Shown: positions 38,788 through 52,559 of the stretch, piece by piece
How the letters are laid out: each line of letters starts with the position of its first letter
Position numbering within the stretch: position 1 is the first letter of the stretch
Origin: Saccharomyces uvarum
Taxonomy: Eukaryota; Ascomycota; Saccharomycetes; Saccharomycetales; Saccharomycetaceae
NCBI GenBank assembly: GCA_947243795.1
Contig: OX365929.1
Location: forward strand, 992,001-1,056,000
Direction of reading: 5' to 3'
DNA length: 64,000 nucleotides
The notes under the pieces: generated by a model
What the model saw: only the letters and a program-made list of their open reading frames with translations
Told to the model about the DNA's origin: nothing
Databases searched by the model: none
Program-made: the position numbers and the translations under genes

Positions 38788-40125
38788 ATGTTGAGATGCC
38801 ATGGGACGACAAGAAGTATTCCCTTAGTATTCGGCATGAACCGGATTGTATTGAAGCCGTCGTTTGTCAGGCCATTCCATCATAGTTCACATAACCTGAC
38901 GCAAGCCGGCAGAAATCCTGATAACAATGACACTAACAAAAATGGAATGCGGTCAAATGACAACACCGTTTGGAAAAAGAATATAGAACCTCAATGGCAG
39001 CACTTGAAAACGAAATTCAATGAACTGTACTCTAGATTCAAATTTCATCAAGGCCAATTGTCTTATCAGGTTAATAAGGCCAAGAAATCTATACAAGAGG
39101 TAAATAAGAAACTATCTGAGCAAGAGGACGAAATCAACGATACCCGTTTAAACTATAATAAAGATGAATTGACTAGTGGGAAAATCGAAGGATTGCCCTC
39201 CGAAAGAGAACTGCATAGAAAGAAATGGTCGAGAAAAATGGGATTTTATTTCGACTCATTGCAAGAGACTTTATTCACTGCGACGCGTGCTCTTAATGAC
39301 GTGACCGGTTATTCCAGCATCCAAAAACTCAAATCTAGCATTAGTCTGATGGAAAAGAAATTGGAGGCCATGAAAAAAGAGCACAAACTGTACAAGGATA
39401 AATACGCCGATGCCATCGACGAACGGGCCCAATCCCAAAGAGAAGTCAACGAGCTATTGCAAAGGCAAAGTGCATGGTCTTCGGCTGATTTAGAAAGATT
39501 CACACAACTATACAAAAACGACGCGTTAAATGCTAGACAAGAGCAAGAATTGAAGAATAAGGTGAAGGAAATGGAAAGCAAAGGAGAACAACTAAACGAC
39601 GATCTATATAGAGCAATTTTGACAAGGTACCACGAGGAACAGATATGGTCGGATAAGATTAGAAGAACTTCCACCTGGGGTACATTCATACTGATGGGTA
39701 TGAATATATTCTTATTTGTTGTGCTCCAATTGCTACTAGAACCTTGGAAACGAAAAAGGTTAGTGGGTTCCTTTGAAGACAAAGTCAAAAGTGCTCTCAA
39801 AGACTATTCTACAGAGCAGGATATGAAAATAGATAAACTATTATATGAAAGATCATCCCAACCTACAGATCAAGAGGAAAATGTAGATTCTATCATTGAA
39901 GAGCCCCTCGAGCAAATCTTGGTATGTAAGACTGATCCACCTGAGACTAAAACGAGGATAAAATCTTTCAGCGATGTCTGGAAACGGATAAGGTCATTTT
40001 TTACCACATTAAGGAACATAGAATTTGAAAGGCTCGATGCTCCTCTGGTCGTCAACACACTAGAATTCTACCTATACTCGATTTCCTTAGTGAGTATGAC
40101 GATCTTAATATCCGGGGTAATATGA
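38788..40125 (+). CDS. SHE9: She9/Mdm33, mitochondrial inner-membrane morphology protein
   Basis: Inner-membrane protein needed for normal mitochondrial shape, proposed to act in inner-membrane fission. The frame gives 445 residues from the only possible ATG (an in-frame stop lies nine codons upstream). I recall a slightly longer S. cerevisiae protein. The N-terminus is a basic presequence ([23 protein letters not shown]). Residues about 65-285 are strongly coiled coil. One transmembrane helix lies near 290-312 ([20 protein letters not shown]) and a second ends the protein ([15 protein letters not shown]). The stop codon TGA is the first triplet of a TGACAT microsatellite. Confidence 0.95.
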   Translation: MLRCHGTTRSIPLVFGMNRIVLKPSFVRPFHHSSHNLTQAGRNPDNNDTNKNGMRSNDNTVWKKNIEPQWQHLKTKFNELYSRFKFHQGQLSYQVNKAKKSIQEVNKKLSEQEDEINDTRLNYNKDELTSGKIEGLPSERELHRKKWSRKMGFYFDSLQETLFTATRALNDVTGYSSIQKLKSSISLMEKKLEAMKKEHKLYKDKYADAIDERAQSQREVNELLQRQSAWSSADLERFTQLYKNDALNARQEQELKNKVKEMESKGEQLNDDLYRAILTRYHEEQIWSDKIRRTSTWGTFILMGMNIFLFVVLQLLLEPWKRKRLVGSFEDKVKSALKDYSTEQDMKIDKLLYERSSQPTDQEENVDSIIEEPLEQILVCKTDPPETKTRIKSFSDVWKRIRSFFTTLRNIEFERLDAPLVVNTLEFYLYSISLVSMTILISGVI

Positions 40126-40172
40126 CATTGACATTGACATTGACATTGACATTGACATTGACATTGACATTG
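40123..40172 (+). repeat. (TGACAT)n hexanucleotide microsatellite at the SHE9 stop
   Basis: Eight perfect TGACAT units plus a partial one. The first unit supplies the SHE9 stop codon TGA, and every later unit repeats an in-frame TGA CAT. Confidence 0.95.
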
Positions 40173-40553
40173 TGCAAGAACATTCCAAAACAAAACATGC
40201 ATCTTTCTCTTCTTTCTTTATTCTTGTATATATTACAATCATAAATATACGATAAATAACAACTTATTAATATCAACACGTTTACAATCACATTGTAAAT
40301 ATGTTTATTGTATTCAATCGTCTGTATTAAAGTGGTTTTTCGTATCGCGCGATGTGCCCTTTTTCCGTTTTCCTTAAAGGAAGGTGGCAAAATGAATGAA
40401 TCTACAATAAAGAGGTAAAGCCAATGAATGTGTAGAGCAGGACAACACAGATCACCAGTTTTACAACAAGCGGTTATTAATTTACTCAGAACACACGTAA
40501 AGAGGAAATTGAGCGAATTTTAGTCACATATAAATAAAAAGACCGCAAAGAGA
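40126..40553 (+). promoter_or_regulatory. SHE9-RPT3 intergenic region
   Basis: A 428-base tandem region with the rest of the microsatellite, the SHE9 3' end and the RPT3 promoter with its PACE site. No gene: the minus-strand ORF at 40052-40390 reads the repeat as Asn-Val pairs. Confidence 0.6.
40383..40391 (+). promoter_or_regulatory. PACE element (Rpn4 site)
   Basis: GGTGGCAAA is an exact match to the proteasome-associated control element bound by Rpn4, 163 bases before the start of the proteasome gene RPT3. Confidence 0.92.
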
Positions 40554-41840
40554 ATGGAGGAACTAGGTATTGTGACACCCGTTGAAAAGACAGTGGAAGA
40601 GAAGCCAACCATCAAATCATATGGATCGTTGTTGGCTCAACTTAATGGCACAGCTAATAATAACAGTGCCCTGTCTAGTGTCAATTCTGATATATATTTT
40701 AAGTTGAAGAAACTAGAGAAGGAGTATGAATTGCTGACTTTGCAAGAAGACTATATAAAGGATGAACAGCGCCACTTGAAACGTGAATTGAAGAGGGCCC
40801 AAGAGGAGGTGAAGAGAATCCAGTCCGTTCCTCTAGTTATTGGGCAATTTTTGGAACCTATTGATCAAAATACAGGTATCGTTTCCAGTACCACAGGAAT
40901 GAGTTATGTCGTGAGAATACTGTCCACTTTAGACCGTGAACTGTTAAAACCTTCCATGTCTGTGGCATTACACCGTCATTCAAACGCGCTGGTTGACATT
41001 CTTCCTCCAGACTCAGACTCCAGCATATCTGTTATGGGTGAAAGCGAAAAACCAGACGTCAGTTATGCAGATGTTGGTGGGTTAGATATGCAAAAGCAAG
41101 AAATCAGAGAAGCTGTAGAACTGCCATTAGTTCAAGCAGATTTATATGAGCAAATCGGTATTGATCCTCCAAGAGGTGTTCTATTGTATGGTCCACCAGG
41201 TACTGGTAAGACCATGCTTGTTAAAGCTGTCGCCAATAGTACAAAAGCTGCATTCATTAGGGTCAATGGGTCCGAATTCGTTCATAAATATCTTGGTGAG
41301 GGTCCGAGAATGGTTCGTGATGTGTTTAGACTCGCTAGGGAAAATGCCCCATCCATTATATTCATAGATGAAGTGGATTCCATTGCCACAAAACGTTTTG
41401 ATGCTCAAACCGGTTCTGATCGTGAAGTACAGCGTATTTTGATTGAACTATTGACACAAATGGATGGGTTCGACCAGTCCACAAACGTTAAAGTCATCAT
41501 GGCTACAAATAGAGCAGACACATTGGATCCAGCTTTGCTGAGACCAGGTAGATTAGATAGAAAGATTGAATTTCCCTCGCTTCGTGATAGACGTGAACGT
41601 CGTTTAATTTTCGGTACCATTGCCAGTAAGATGTCACTTGCCCCAGAAGCGGATTTAGACTCGCTGATTATTCGTAATGATTCTCTATCAGGTGCTGTCA
41701 TTGCAGCCATCATGCAAGAAGCCGGTTTGAGAGCCGTGAGGAAAAATAGATATGTCATTCTACAAAGCGATTTGGAAGAAGCTTACGCCACCCAAGTCAA
41801 GACTGATAATACCGTGGACAAGTTCGACTTCTACAAATGA
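40554..41840 (+). CDS. RPT3: Rpt3, 26S proteasome base ATPase
   Basis: One of six AAA ATPases of the 19S base that unfold substrates and open the 20S gate. The length is 428 residues as in S. cerevisiae. An N-terminal coiled coil (about 43-90, [19 protein letters not shown]) is followed by an OB domain (about 95-150). The AAA domain has Walker A GPPGTGKT at 213-220, Walker B IIFIDE at 268-273 and the arginine-finger region [10 protein letters not shown]. The C-terminus DKFDFYK ends in an HbYX-like motif (Phe-Tyr-Lys) that docks into the 20S alpha ring. A PACE site lies upstream. Confidence 0.99.
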   Translation: MEELGIVTPVEKTVEEKPTIKSYGSLLAQLNGTANNNSALSSVNSDIYFKLKKLEKEYELLTLQEDYIKDEQRHLKRELKRAQEEVKRIQSVPLVIGQFLEPIDQNTGIVSSTTGMSYVVRILSTLDRELLKPSMSVALHRHSNALVDILPPDSDSSISVMGESEKPDVSYADVGGLDMQKQEIREAVELPLVQADLYEQIGIDPPRGVLLYGPPGTGKTMLVKAVANSTKAAFIRVNGSEFVHKYLGEGPRMVRDVFRLARENAPSIIFIDEVDSIATKRFDAQTGSDREVQRILIELLTQMDGFDQSTNVKVIMATNRADTLDPALLRPGRLDRKIEFPSLRDRRERRLIFGTIASKMSLAPEADLDSLIIRNDSLSGAVIAAIMQEAGLRAVRKNRYVILQSDLEEAYATQVKTDNTVDKFDFYK

Positions 41841-45027
<3,187 letters not shown>

Positions 45028-45181
45028 GAAGAAAGACTTCAGTATAGTTGTCTGAAAGAAGGATATTAGTTTATACTCTAATATACAAATATAAAAGTTG
45101 ATTTTTTTTTTTTTTTTCTTCATTACATACATGCATGCGCTCGACATTTTCCCTGTCATCATTTGTTTAAACGTTTTCACT

Positions 45182-45713
45182 TCATGAAGAAGAATCCTCC
45201 GATTTGACCGGATCCGACACGCTGTTCTGATGTAGTCTCGATCTTGATTGCCTAAACAACTCCTCTTGTTGTCGTAGCAACTCTTCTTCCGAAAGACCCG
45301 ACTTCTTGAATTTCGAGTCCCTAGTCTCTTTAACTTTTTGGGAGCCCTTGAAGTTCAACAAAATCTCCTCTAAAAACGGTATAAACTCATCATACTCCAG
45401 TTCTTCTAGGGCCTTGATCACGTGCTCGGGCGCTATTGTTTTCTTAGCCTCGTTATCCGCCATCTCGGAAGCCATCGAGGACAGGATCATTATAAACTCT
45501 ATCCCGGAATTAATGATTATTTCTCTCGCGTCCTTGGTGAACATCAAGTCTTGGTCCAGTATTTCAGATATCATCTTTTGTACGGTCGCTAAGGGCAATA
45601 GTTCATCTCATGTTAGTAAAACAACATCGCAATACACCACTATTTGGTTTTGTAAAAGCAAAATAAACGCACATACCCTTGGGGAGCGACACATTATCGG
45701 AGTCTCCAGCCAT
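45182..45713 (-). CDS. NCB2: Ncb2, NC2 beta transcription regulator (two exons)
   Basis: Histone-fold subunit of NC2 (Dr1) that, with Bur6, binds TBP on DNA and represses or tunes TATA transcription. Exon 1 is 45677-45713 (37 bases, MAGDSDNVSLPK) and exon 2 is 45182-45588. Together they encode 147 residues. The intron (45589-45676) has GTATGT donor, TACTAAC branch site (45612-45618) and TAG acceptor. The histone fold covers about 10-90 (ATVQKMISEIL, AREIIINSGIEFIMILSSMA and IAPEHVIKALEEL). A Gln/Arg-rich helix and a Ser-rich tail follow. The unspliced frame alone would misplace the start at 45598. Confidence 0.97.
45589..45676 (-). other. NCB2 intron
   Basis: An 88-base intron with fully consensus GTATGT, TACTAAC and TAG signals. 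The branch adenosine is roughly 25 bases from the acceptor, standard for yeast. Confidence 0.95.
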
Positions 45714-46285
45714 CAATTAGTCAATTACGTTACTGTATCAGTGTACCCACTATGAGCCTTCTTGCCTACAGTATACTGGTAACTCTGCACGACAGAAGAC
45801 GGCAAGCGGCCGGAAGGCGAAAAGCGCGGCCAAATGCGTTGCTGTTTATATAGGAGAGAGAGAAGGGCAGCCAGTTGGGTGCTTTGAAGCGGTCGAATTA
45901 CTGTGCGTGTTCTAACACAATAAGGAACAAGAGAGTAAGAACCGATTCGAAAATGATAGTCGGGCTTACACGCCAGCAGTGACGCAGCTCGGATATGCTG
46001 TCTATTCGGAGGTATTGCCCTTGTAGTTGTCTCTTCCCGCTCGACTTCAATGTTCCCCTTACTTTTCAGGGCGTCACTTACCACGGGGATGAGCTTCTTG
46101 AAAAAAAAATTTTATTTAATTTTTTTTCTTTTTCCATCGTCTTTTCGCAGGTGAAGCGAAGCGATGAGGTGAAAAATTTAGCAGTTTTGGATATATGTAT
46201 GAAAGTATGTTTGTAGGATAGCTAGTGTACTGATTGGTTTGGCAGGTAAGTAGAAGAGACTAGGCGTTGTAAAAATTTATTACCG
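45714..46285. promoter_or_regulatory. NCB2-UTP5 divergent promoter
   Basis: A 572-base divergent promoter. On the UTP5 side it carries an A/T RRPE-like block (AAAAATTTTA, about 46105-46114) and a PAC core GCGATGAG at 46161-46168. The ORF at 45725-46084 on the minus strand is not supported. Confidence 0.6.
46161..46168 (+). promoter_or_regulatory. PAC core before UTP5
   Basis: GCGATGAG is the core of the PAC element bound by Dot6/Tod6 in ribosome-biogenesis genes. It lies 118 bases before UTP5, with an RRPE-like A/T block about 50 bases further upstream, the usual pairing for this regulon. Confidence 0.8.
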
Positions 46286-48217
46286 ATGGACTCCCCTATT
46301 GTACATTCCGCTTACGACCCGTCCGGTCAATATCTGTGCTATGTCACTGTAGCTTTGGACAAGCAACGTGTTGGTGTGCAGCCCACTCAAAGAGCCACTT
46401 CCTCCGGGATCGACACTGTATGGAACGAGAATTTCCTGTATTTGGACGACTCTAAATTGAAAGTTACGTGCTTGAAGTGGGTGACTTTGGCCTCTTCAGA
46501 CACTGTGGCTATTATACTGGGTATGAATAACGGTGAAATCTGGCTGTATTCCGTGTTGGCCAATGAAGTCACTTATAAGTTCACTACGGGAAACTCGTAC
46601 GAGATCAAAGATCTAGATTTGATGGGCGACCAACTGTGGTGCATTGACTCCAACGACATGTTTTACCAGTTCGATCTCTTACAGTTCAAGTTATTACAGC
46701 ATTTTAAAATAAACGACTGTGTCCAATTGAGTAGATTGGCCATTGTTCCCGCAGCCAATTCAGCTGCGCAACTTTTGGTGGCATCTCATTCCATTTCTTT
46801 GATCGATGTCAAAGAAAAAAAAGTTGTAACGACATTCCCAGGTCATGTATCCCCAGTTTCCACATTGCAGAATATAACCAGTGATTATTTCATATCTGGT
46901 GCAGAAAACGATAGATTCTTAAATGTATACGACATCCATTCTGGTATGACCAAATGCGTCCTGGTGGCTGAATCAGATATCAGAGAAGTATCCCATTCTG
47001 GTCAAGCAGACTCTATTGTAGTCACCACTGAAGATGGTAATCTAGAAATTTTTGTCGATCCATTGATTTCGAATTCAACAAAGAAAAGAGGCAACAAGTC
47101 CAAGAAATCTACTAAGAAGGTCCAGATCGCTAGTAAAGATAGCAAAAAGGTCCCAATTTATAACGCCTTCATAAATAAAGACCTATTGAACGTTTCGTGG
47201 TTACAAAATGCTACAATGCCATTTTTCAAAAACTTGCAATGGAAAGAGCTGCCTAATGAATATACCGTTGAGATATCCTTAGGCTCGAATATCAAAAATA
47301 AATGCGCCGACCGTGATTTACATGGCAAAGATCTCGCTGCAGCCACAAACTATGTGGAAGGTAATGCAAGAGTCACTTCAGGTGATAACTTCAAGCATGT
47401 TAATGACGCTATAAAGAGTTGGGAAAGAGAAGTGACGTCTTTGGAACAAGATCAAGCCAAATCCCCAGAGTCAAACGAACTACTAACCGAATCCTTTGGT
47501 GATAAACTGGAATCAGGTACCATTGCAAGGCTCAACGGGAAAAAGAACAACTTGAAAACTTCCAATCTCAAGACTGCGACTACAACGGGTACAGTCACGG
47601 TCATCTTGTCACAAGCATTACAGTCAAACGATCATTCGCTCTTGGAGACCGTGCTCAATAACCGTGACGAAAGAGTCATTAGGGATACGATTTTCCGACT
47701 AAAACCAGCCTTGGCTGTCATTCTATTGGAAAGGTTAGCCGAGAGAATCGCAAGACAGACTCACCGACAAGGACCATTGAATGTTTGGGTCAAATGGTGT
47801 TTGATCATTCATGGTGGTTATTTGGTTTCTATTCCAAACCTAATGTCTACTCTGTCCTCGTTGCATTCCACATTGAAAAGACGTTCCGATTTGTTACCAA
47901 GACTACTAGCACTGGATGCCAGATTGGACTGCACTGTAAATAAATTCAAGAGTTTGAGTTACGAAACGAGCGATATCTACTCGTCAGAAACAGTTGTCGA
48001 TGACGATGAAGATGACGTTGAATACAATGAAGAACTCGACGATGCCGGCCTTATAGAGGATGGCGAAGAATCTTATGGAAGTGAAGACGAAGAAAGTGAT
48101 AGCGACGATAACGAGGAGGAGAAACACATCTCTTCCAAAAAAGATGGACGCGTAGAAGAAGAGCAGGCCGACCACGAGGAAGAGGAAGCCGGTTATAGTG
48201 ATGTTGAAATGGAATAG
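46286..48217 (+). CDS. UTP5: Utp5, t-UTP/UtpA subunit of the SSU processome
   Basis: Nucleolar protein needed for pre-18S rRNA processing and optimal rDNA transcription. The length of 643 residues matches S. cerevisiae. The N-terminal half forms a WD40-type propeller (about 1-285, with repeats such as FPGHVSPVSTLQNIT). A Lys-rich loop follows (KKRGNKSKKSTKK, about 272-284). The Utp12-type helical domain is at about 430-545 (TVTVILSQALQSNDHSLLETVL, then WVKWCLIIHGGYLV). The C-terminus of about 75 residues is very acidic, as is common in nucleolar proteins. Confidence 0.97.
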   Translation: MDSPIVHSAYDPSGQYLCYVTVALDKQRVGVQPTQRATSSGIDTVWNENFLYLDDSKLKVTCLKWVTLASSDTVAIILGMNNGEIWLYSVLANEVTYKFTTGNSYEIKDLDLMGDQLWCIDSNDMFYQFDLLQFKLLQHFKINDCVQLSRLAIVPAANSAAQLLVASHSISLIDVKEKKVVTTFPGHVSPVSTLQNITSDYFISGAENDRFLNVYDIHSGMTKCVLVAESDIREVSHSGQADSIVVTTEDGNLEIFVDPLISNSTKKRGNKSKKSTKKVQIASKDSKKVPIYNAFINKDLLNVSWLQNATMPFFKNLQWKELPNEYTVEISLGSNIKNKCADRDLHGKDLAAATNYVEGNARVTSGDNFKHVNDAIKSWEREVTSLEQDQAKSPESNELLTESFGDKLESGTIARLNGKKNNLKTSNLKTATTTGTVTVILSQALQSNDHSLLETVLNNRDERVIRDTIFRLKPALAVILLERLAERIARQTHRQGPLNVWVKWCLIIHGGYLVSIPNLMSTLSSLHSTLKRRSDLLPRLLALDARLDCTVNKFKSLSYETSDIYSSETVVDDDEDDVEYNEELDDAGLIEDGEESYGSEDEESDSDDNEEEKHISSKKDGRVEEEQADHEEEEAGYSDVEME

Positions 48218-48894
48218 AGGATATCATGCATAACAATGCATTCACGCATAAAATAGAAAAGTAATATCTCAGCACGTATATACATATTTATATAAATTTA
48301 TCACGCAATGTAAAACAAAACAAGATATACAAGAATACGGCCACACAATGGAATATACATATATATGTCAAACCCTCGCGCCTAACCGGCCTCCTGAACA
48401 GGGTCCAAATATCCACCCCGCGGAAGCGGCAATTTCGTAGGCTCCCAGCAAGACAAGACCATCCAGAAAATCGAACAAATCCACCTGTACGTCACAGTCC
48501 ATTGGATCTGTGAAAATTGCTTGGCTAAGTAAAAAACATTACATATGTTTTTTCCGAGTCACATCTTTTTACAACTAGAAATTAAATTAAATTCCAATTA
48601 ATTTATTTTCACCTATTTGACTTCTTTTCTTTTTATTTTTTCGCGTTAAACTGGAAAGAAAAAACTTTTTTTCCCTTGCGCTTCTCCCAAATCGGGTAGC
48701 GATGAGCTGGATTAGAATTTTCTATTTAAACTTGTTCGATAAGCTCAATTTACCTTTATTCTTTTCGCCTTTCGCAGTTGGGTTCGGCTAGTTCTTACAC
48801 TATTTTTAATCTAGGTGAAGTAGCACGATGTAATCCCTTGTTATCTTTCTTAACTTTTATATTACCACTTTATTCTAACCGTTCCGTTTCAATA
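48218..48894 (+). promoter_or_regulatory. UTP5-HPT1 intergenic region
   Basis: A 677-base tandem region. It contains a full PAC box at 48699-48708 and a GAGTCA (Gcn4/Bas1-type core) at 48556-48561. The HPT1 frame is open from 48778 but has no ATG before 48895. No other gene seen. Confidence 0.55.
48699..48708 (+). promoter_or_regulatory. PAC box GCGATGAGCT before HPT1
   Basis: Exact ten-base PAC consensus, 187 bases before the HPT1 ATG. PAC is typical of ribosome biogenesis and nucleotide-supply genes that share TORC1/Sch9 control. Confidence 0.85.
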
Positions 48895-49557
48895 ATGTCT
48901 GCAAACGATAAACAATACATTTCGTACAATAACGTACATCAATTATGTCAAATTTCTGCTGAGAAGATCAAGAACTTCAAACCGGATTTGATCATCGCAA
49001 TCGGTGGTGGTGGTTTCATCCCTGCAAGAATTTTACGTACTTTCCTTAAGGAACCCGGTGTCCCAACCATTAGAATCTTTGCTATTATTTTGTCCTTGTA
49101 CGAAGATTTGAACAGTGTAGGCGCTGAAGTGGAAGAGGTTGGTGTTAAAGTCAGCAGAACCCAATGGATCGATTACGAACAATGTAAGTTGGATCTAGTT
49201 GGCAAAAATGTTCTTATCGTTGACGAAGTCGATGACACCCGTACTACTCTTCATTACGCTCTAAGTGAACTGGAAAAGGATGCTGCCGAACAGGCAAAGG
49301 CCAAAGGTATCGATGTTGAGAAGTCCCCAGAAATGAAAACTAGTTTCGGAATCTTTGTTCTACACGATAAATTAAAGCCAAAGAAGGCAGACCTACCTGC
49401 TGACATGTTGAATGACGAGAACCGTTATTTCGCAGCCAAGACCGTTCCAGACAAATGGTACGCCTACCCATGGGAAGCCACTGATATCGTTTTCCATACC
49501 AGAATGGCTATTGAACAAAATAATGACATCTTCATTCCTGAGCAAGAACACCAATAA
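48895..49557 (+). CDS. HPT1: Hpt1, hypoxanthine-guanine phosphoribosyltransferase
   Basis: Purine salvage enzyme converting hypoxanthine and guanine to IMP and GMP with PRPP. The ATG at 48895 (MSANDKQYISYN) gives 220 residues. The PRPP-binding motif VLIVDEVDDTRTTL begins at Val106, with the catalytic acidic pairs Asp110/Glu111 and Asp113/Asp114. IAIGGGGFIPARILRTFL near residue 35 is the pyrophosphate loop region. The C-terminal WYAYPWEATD is the conserved purine-binding hood. The next gene, URH1, also serves nucleoside salvage. Confidence 0.97.
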   Translation: MSANDKQYISYNNVHQLCQISAEKIKNFKPDLIIAIGGGGFIPARILRTFLKEPGVPTIRIFAIILSLYEDLNSVGAEVEEVGVKVSRTQWIDYEQCKLDLVGKNVLIVDEVDDTRTTLHYALSELEKDAAEQAKAKGIDVEKSPEMKTSFGIFVLHDKLKPKKADLPADMLNDENRYFAAKTVPDKWYAYPWEATDIVFHTRMAIEQNNDIFIPEQEHQ

Positions 49558-49908
49558 TGATAAACGTATCCTCCAGTATCCTAAATCAAAAAACATGTAC
49601 AATAGATATTTTACCGAATAGATAACCCATATATCTGTGATGGTTGGTATATACATAAAATTAATAATTTTCTAGAAATATATTTCCCTTACACCTAGAC
49701 AGCCATCTCTCGGCCGAGTATTATTTACTTTTGTTCTGCACGTGTAGTGGCCTGTTTGACACATACACGTATGCTTTCTCCACAGGTAGTATAGAATCTG
49801 TAAGGTTTTCGAAATCAGAGAGACAACTAGTTCTCTCTTCACTGTAAATAATAAGAGGGGCTGTGTAGGCAAGAACAACAGTAAACAAACTCAAAACAAA
49901 AACAAAAA
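49558..49908 (+). other. HPT1-URH1 intergenic region
   Basis: A 351-base tandem region with the HPT1 3' end and the A-rich URH1 leader. No clear motif or gene. Confidence 0.4.
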
Positions 49909-50931
49909 ATGACTATTACTAAAATACCCATATGGTTAGACTGCGATCCTGGTCACGACGATGCTATGGCCATTCTATTGGGTTGTTTTCACCCAGCTTT
50001 TAAGCTTCTAGGTATTAGCACATGTTTTGGCAATGCACCACCTGAAAATACAGACTATAATGCTCGCTCTCTTTTAACTGCCATGGGCAAAGCTCAGGCC
50101 ATCCCGGTTTATAAAGGCGCACAGAGGCCTTGGAAAAGAGAACCTCATTACGCTCCTGACATTCACGGTATATCAGGCTTGGACGGCACCTCGTTATTGC
50201 CTAAACCAAAATTTGAAGCAAGAACTGATAAAACATATATTGAAGCCATCGAAGAAGCGGTCTTGGCCAGCGAAGGAGAAATATCCTTTGTTTCTACCGG
50301 TGCGCTAACTTCATTAGCTACGCTTCTAAGAGACAAGCCTCACTTAAAAAAATCTATCAAATACGTTAGTATAATGGGTGGTGGGCTTTATGGTCTAGGG
50401 AACTGTAACCCAAATCTTTCTGCTGAATTTAATGTTTGGATTGATCCTGACGCAGCTAATGCCATATTCCATGATCCTGAAATAAAGAACAAATGTATAG
50501 TGGTGCCTCTAAATTTAACCCACAAGGCTATTGCTACCCATGAAGTCAATGAAGAAATTTTCAACGAAGAGAACAACTCCAATTTGCGAAAATTGTTTTT
50601 TGAACTCTTTCAATTTTTCGCTCATACTTACAAGGATGTGCAAGGTTTTGAATCAGGCCCACCCGTACATGATCCAGTGGCCCTGATGCCACTCTTGGAA
50701 TTTTATAGGTGGAACCCTTCATCTGTAATTAGATTTGATTACAAGAGGATGGATATATCTTGTGTTAATGATATATTCAATGAAAACTCGGGAAAAATCA
50801 TTATTGAAAAAGAGTATCCAAGCGATGGTAATCTTGGTACAATCGTCGGTCTAGATTTGAACATTCAATACTTTTGGGATCAGATTTTCACAGCATTAAA
50901 TAAAGCAGACAAGATGTCAACAATTGAATAA
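49909..50931 (+). CDS. URH1: Urh1, uridine/nicotinamide riboside hydrolase
   Basis: Nucleoside hydrolase that cleaves uridine and cytidine, and also nicotinamide riboside, to base and ribose. Length is 340 residues, as in S. cerevisiae. The calcium-binding signature DCDPGHDDAM is at 11-20, with the later motifs SIMGGGLYGLGN and EFNVWIDPDAAN near 145-175 and the active-site HDPVALM region near 255. The start is the first ATG after an A-rich leader with AAAAAA immediately before it, favourable for yeast translation. Confidence 0.98.
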   Translation: MTITKIPIWLDCDPGHDDAMAILLGCFHPAFKLLGISTCFGNAPPENTDYNARSLLTAMGKAQAIPVYKGAQRPWKREPHYAPDIHGISGLDGTSLLPKPKFEARTDKTYIEAIEEAVLASEGEISFVSTGALTSLATLLRDKPHLKKSIKYVSIMGGGLYGLGNCNPNLSAEFNVWIDPDAANAIFHDPEIKNKCIVVPLNLTHKAIATHEVNEEIFNEENNSNLRKLFFELFQFFAHTYKDVQGFESGPPVHDPVALMPLLEFYRWNPSSVIRFDYKRMDISCVNDIFNENSGKIIIEKEYPSDGNLGTIVGLDLNIQYFWDQIFTALNKADKMSTIE

Positions 50932-51089
50932 GAAATTACTTACTGTCGTAGGTAGCTCTACCTTTTTACGGCCCACCATCCGTCAAACCGAGGTTCTCTC
51001 CATTTTCATTGAATGTAATTAAAAGCGTTTTAAAAAGTCACGAATATGTATGTACTAGTATATATATAATTCTAAAAGTTGTTTTTTTT

Positions 51090-52559
51090 TTAGCTTGGTA
51101 CTCTCTCTTTGAACTTTAGCTTCAAATTGAAAGGACACAGTGGTCCTGCAGGAGTTAGTTTTTCTTCCCATTCAGGGTCAAGAGTCCATTCTAGCTGTCT
51201 TAACATTTCAGCTAAAGTGATTCTCATTTCTGTTAGTGCTAATTTTTCTCCTAAACATGCCCTTCGACCACCATGAAACCCGGTTACAGTGCACCTATTC
51301 TTGGCAAGTCTCCAGTTTTTCCTTATGGTTTCAATATCTGAGCCCCACCTCTCTGGTTTGAAATCATTTGCTGTTGGACCCCAATTTTTGGGATCATGTG
51401 ATGTTCCAAAATTGTTATAGCCAACATATACATCCTTGGGTATCACAATGTCTGCTCCTAGTTTGCATACTTTTGTAGTGCATCTATTAATAATCGTACT
51501 CAAAGGAGGATATAGCCTGACTGCCTCAAAAAGAAATGCATTCAATAATGGTAAGTCTGCTAAGGCTTTCGAATTAGTGACACTTTCTACTTCTTGCCTG
51601 AGACTGTTCTGCCATTCTGTTGAATATTTAGCCAAAAGATACAACGAAGTGTTGAAGAGCAGTTGAGGATTTTCATGGCCAGCAACGAGGATAATGACGA
51701 TATTATCGGATAATTGCCTGTAGTCAATAACTTCATTATTATGAGCACGAATCAAATCACTGGCGGCAAAAGTTGTTTGTTCAAATTTGTAGTTATTGAT
51801 CAACTGATCTTGAACTCTTTTAACAAGGAGCTCTCTGAAACTAGCAACGTCCCTAAATGCTTTTCTTCTCGAAGGAATAGGAAGCAAATCAAGGAATGGG
51901 AAAGTTAAGAAAAATGGATGAAATATTTGTTTCTTGATATGAACTAAAAGCTCATGTAAAGCATTTTTATCCTGTGTTAAAGTAGCAAAATCAAATCCAA
52001 GAGCCACCTGAGAAATATTATCCAATGCCAACCTTTGGGATAAAGGTCCCATTTGAATTGAAGATTCTCCATTTTGAGCCCTCTTTTTTATTAAATTGCA
52101 GAAAGTCTTCGCATTTTTGGAGATAGGTGCATCATCGAAATGTTGCAGCCCATTAGTTACTGCATTTCTATAGTCCTTCCAGACTTTTCCATGTGCACTA
52201 ATGACGTTGTCGCCCGTATAGGCAGCGAGGGCGCTGTATGGAATCTTTTTTTGGTTGCCACTTTTAGCAAAAGTGTCTTCGTCCTTAAATATTTGTGCTA
52301 AATACTCGGAACGAGAAACGAGAATATTCCAGCGTGAACCAAAAAATATTTTAACAGCCCCATACTTTTCCATTGATTTCCTGATATAAAGATCATATAA
52401 TTCTGTTTGATCGATCGGAAATATGACTGGTAAAAACACCACGTAGAACGGGATGGTAGGTATATTTCTGGGAAAATTTAAAGGAGGGACAACAACCACG
52501 AAGGCGATGTAGGAAATTATAATTAATAGAATAAATCCTATTAGCTTTAAAATGAACAT
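51090..52559 (-). CDS. DIT2: Dit2, sporulation cytochrome P450 (CYP56)
   Basis: P450 of the dityrosine spore-wall pathway that couples two N-formyl-tyrosine molecules to N,N'-bisformyl dityrosine. Length is 489 residues, as in S. cerevisiae. An N-terminal membrane anchor ([24 protein letters not shown]) is followed by a Pro-rich hinge. The K-helix motif ExxR is in FEAVRLYPP and the heme-ligand loop [11 protein letters not shown] contains the cysteine ligand Cys435. The I-helix has a slightly unusual [11 protein letters not shown] in place of the AGxxT form, as in CYP56. It is divergent from DIT1 across a 952-base regulatory region. Confidence 0.98.
   Translation of the reverse strand: MFILKLIGFILLIIISYIAFVVVVPPLNFPRNIPTIPFYVVFLPVIFPIDQTELYDLYIRKSMEKYGAVKIFFGSRWNILVSRSEYLAQIFKDEDTFAKSGNQKKIPYSALAAYTGDNVISAHGKVWKDYRNAVTNGLQHFDDAPISKNAKTFCNLIKKRAQNGESSIQMGPLSQRLALDNISQVALGFDFATLTQDKNALHELLVHIKKQIFHPFFLTFPFLDLLPIPSRRKAFRDVASFRELLVKRVQDQLINNYKFEQTTFAASDLIRAHNNEVIDYRQLSDNIVIILVAGHENPQLLFNTSLYLLAKYSTEWQNSLRQEVESVTNSKALADLPLLNAFLFEAVRLYPPLSTIINRCTTKVCKLGADIVIPKDVYVGYNNFGTSHDPKNWGPTANDFKPERWGSDIETIRKNWRLAKNRCTVTGFHGGRRACLGEKLALTEMRITLAEMLRQLEWTLDPEWEEKLTPAGPLCPFNLKLKFKERVPS

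Noticed and set aside
39309-39800. 163-codon minus-strand ORF
   Set aside because: Antisense to the SHE9 coiled coil; composition mirrors it.
40123-40172. CRISPR-like short repeat array
   Set aside because: It is a simple tandem hexanucleotide without spacers, in a eukaryotic genome.
45306-45755. 149-codon plus-strand ORF (position of the dubious YDR396W)
   Set aside because: Covers most of NCB2 antisense, including its intron. A true spliced gene is on the other strand.
48778-48894. 39-codon N-terminal extension of HPT1
   Set aside because: No ATG in this part (it opens with TTG); the known start MSANDKQ is at 48895.
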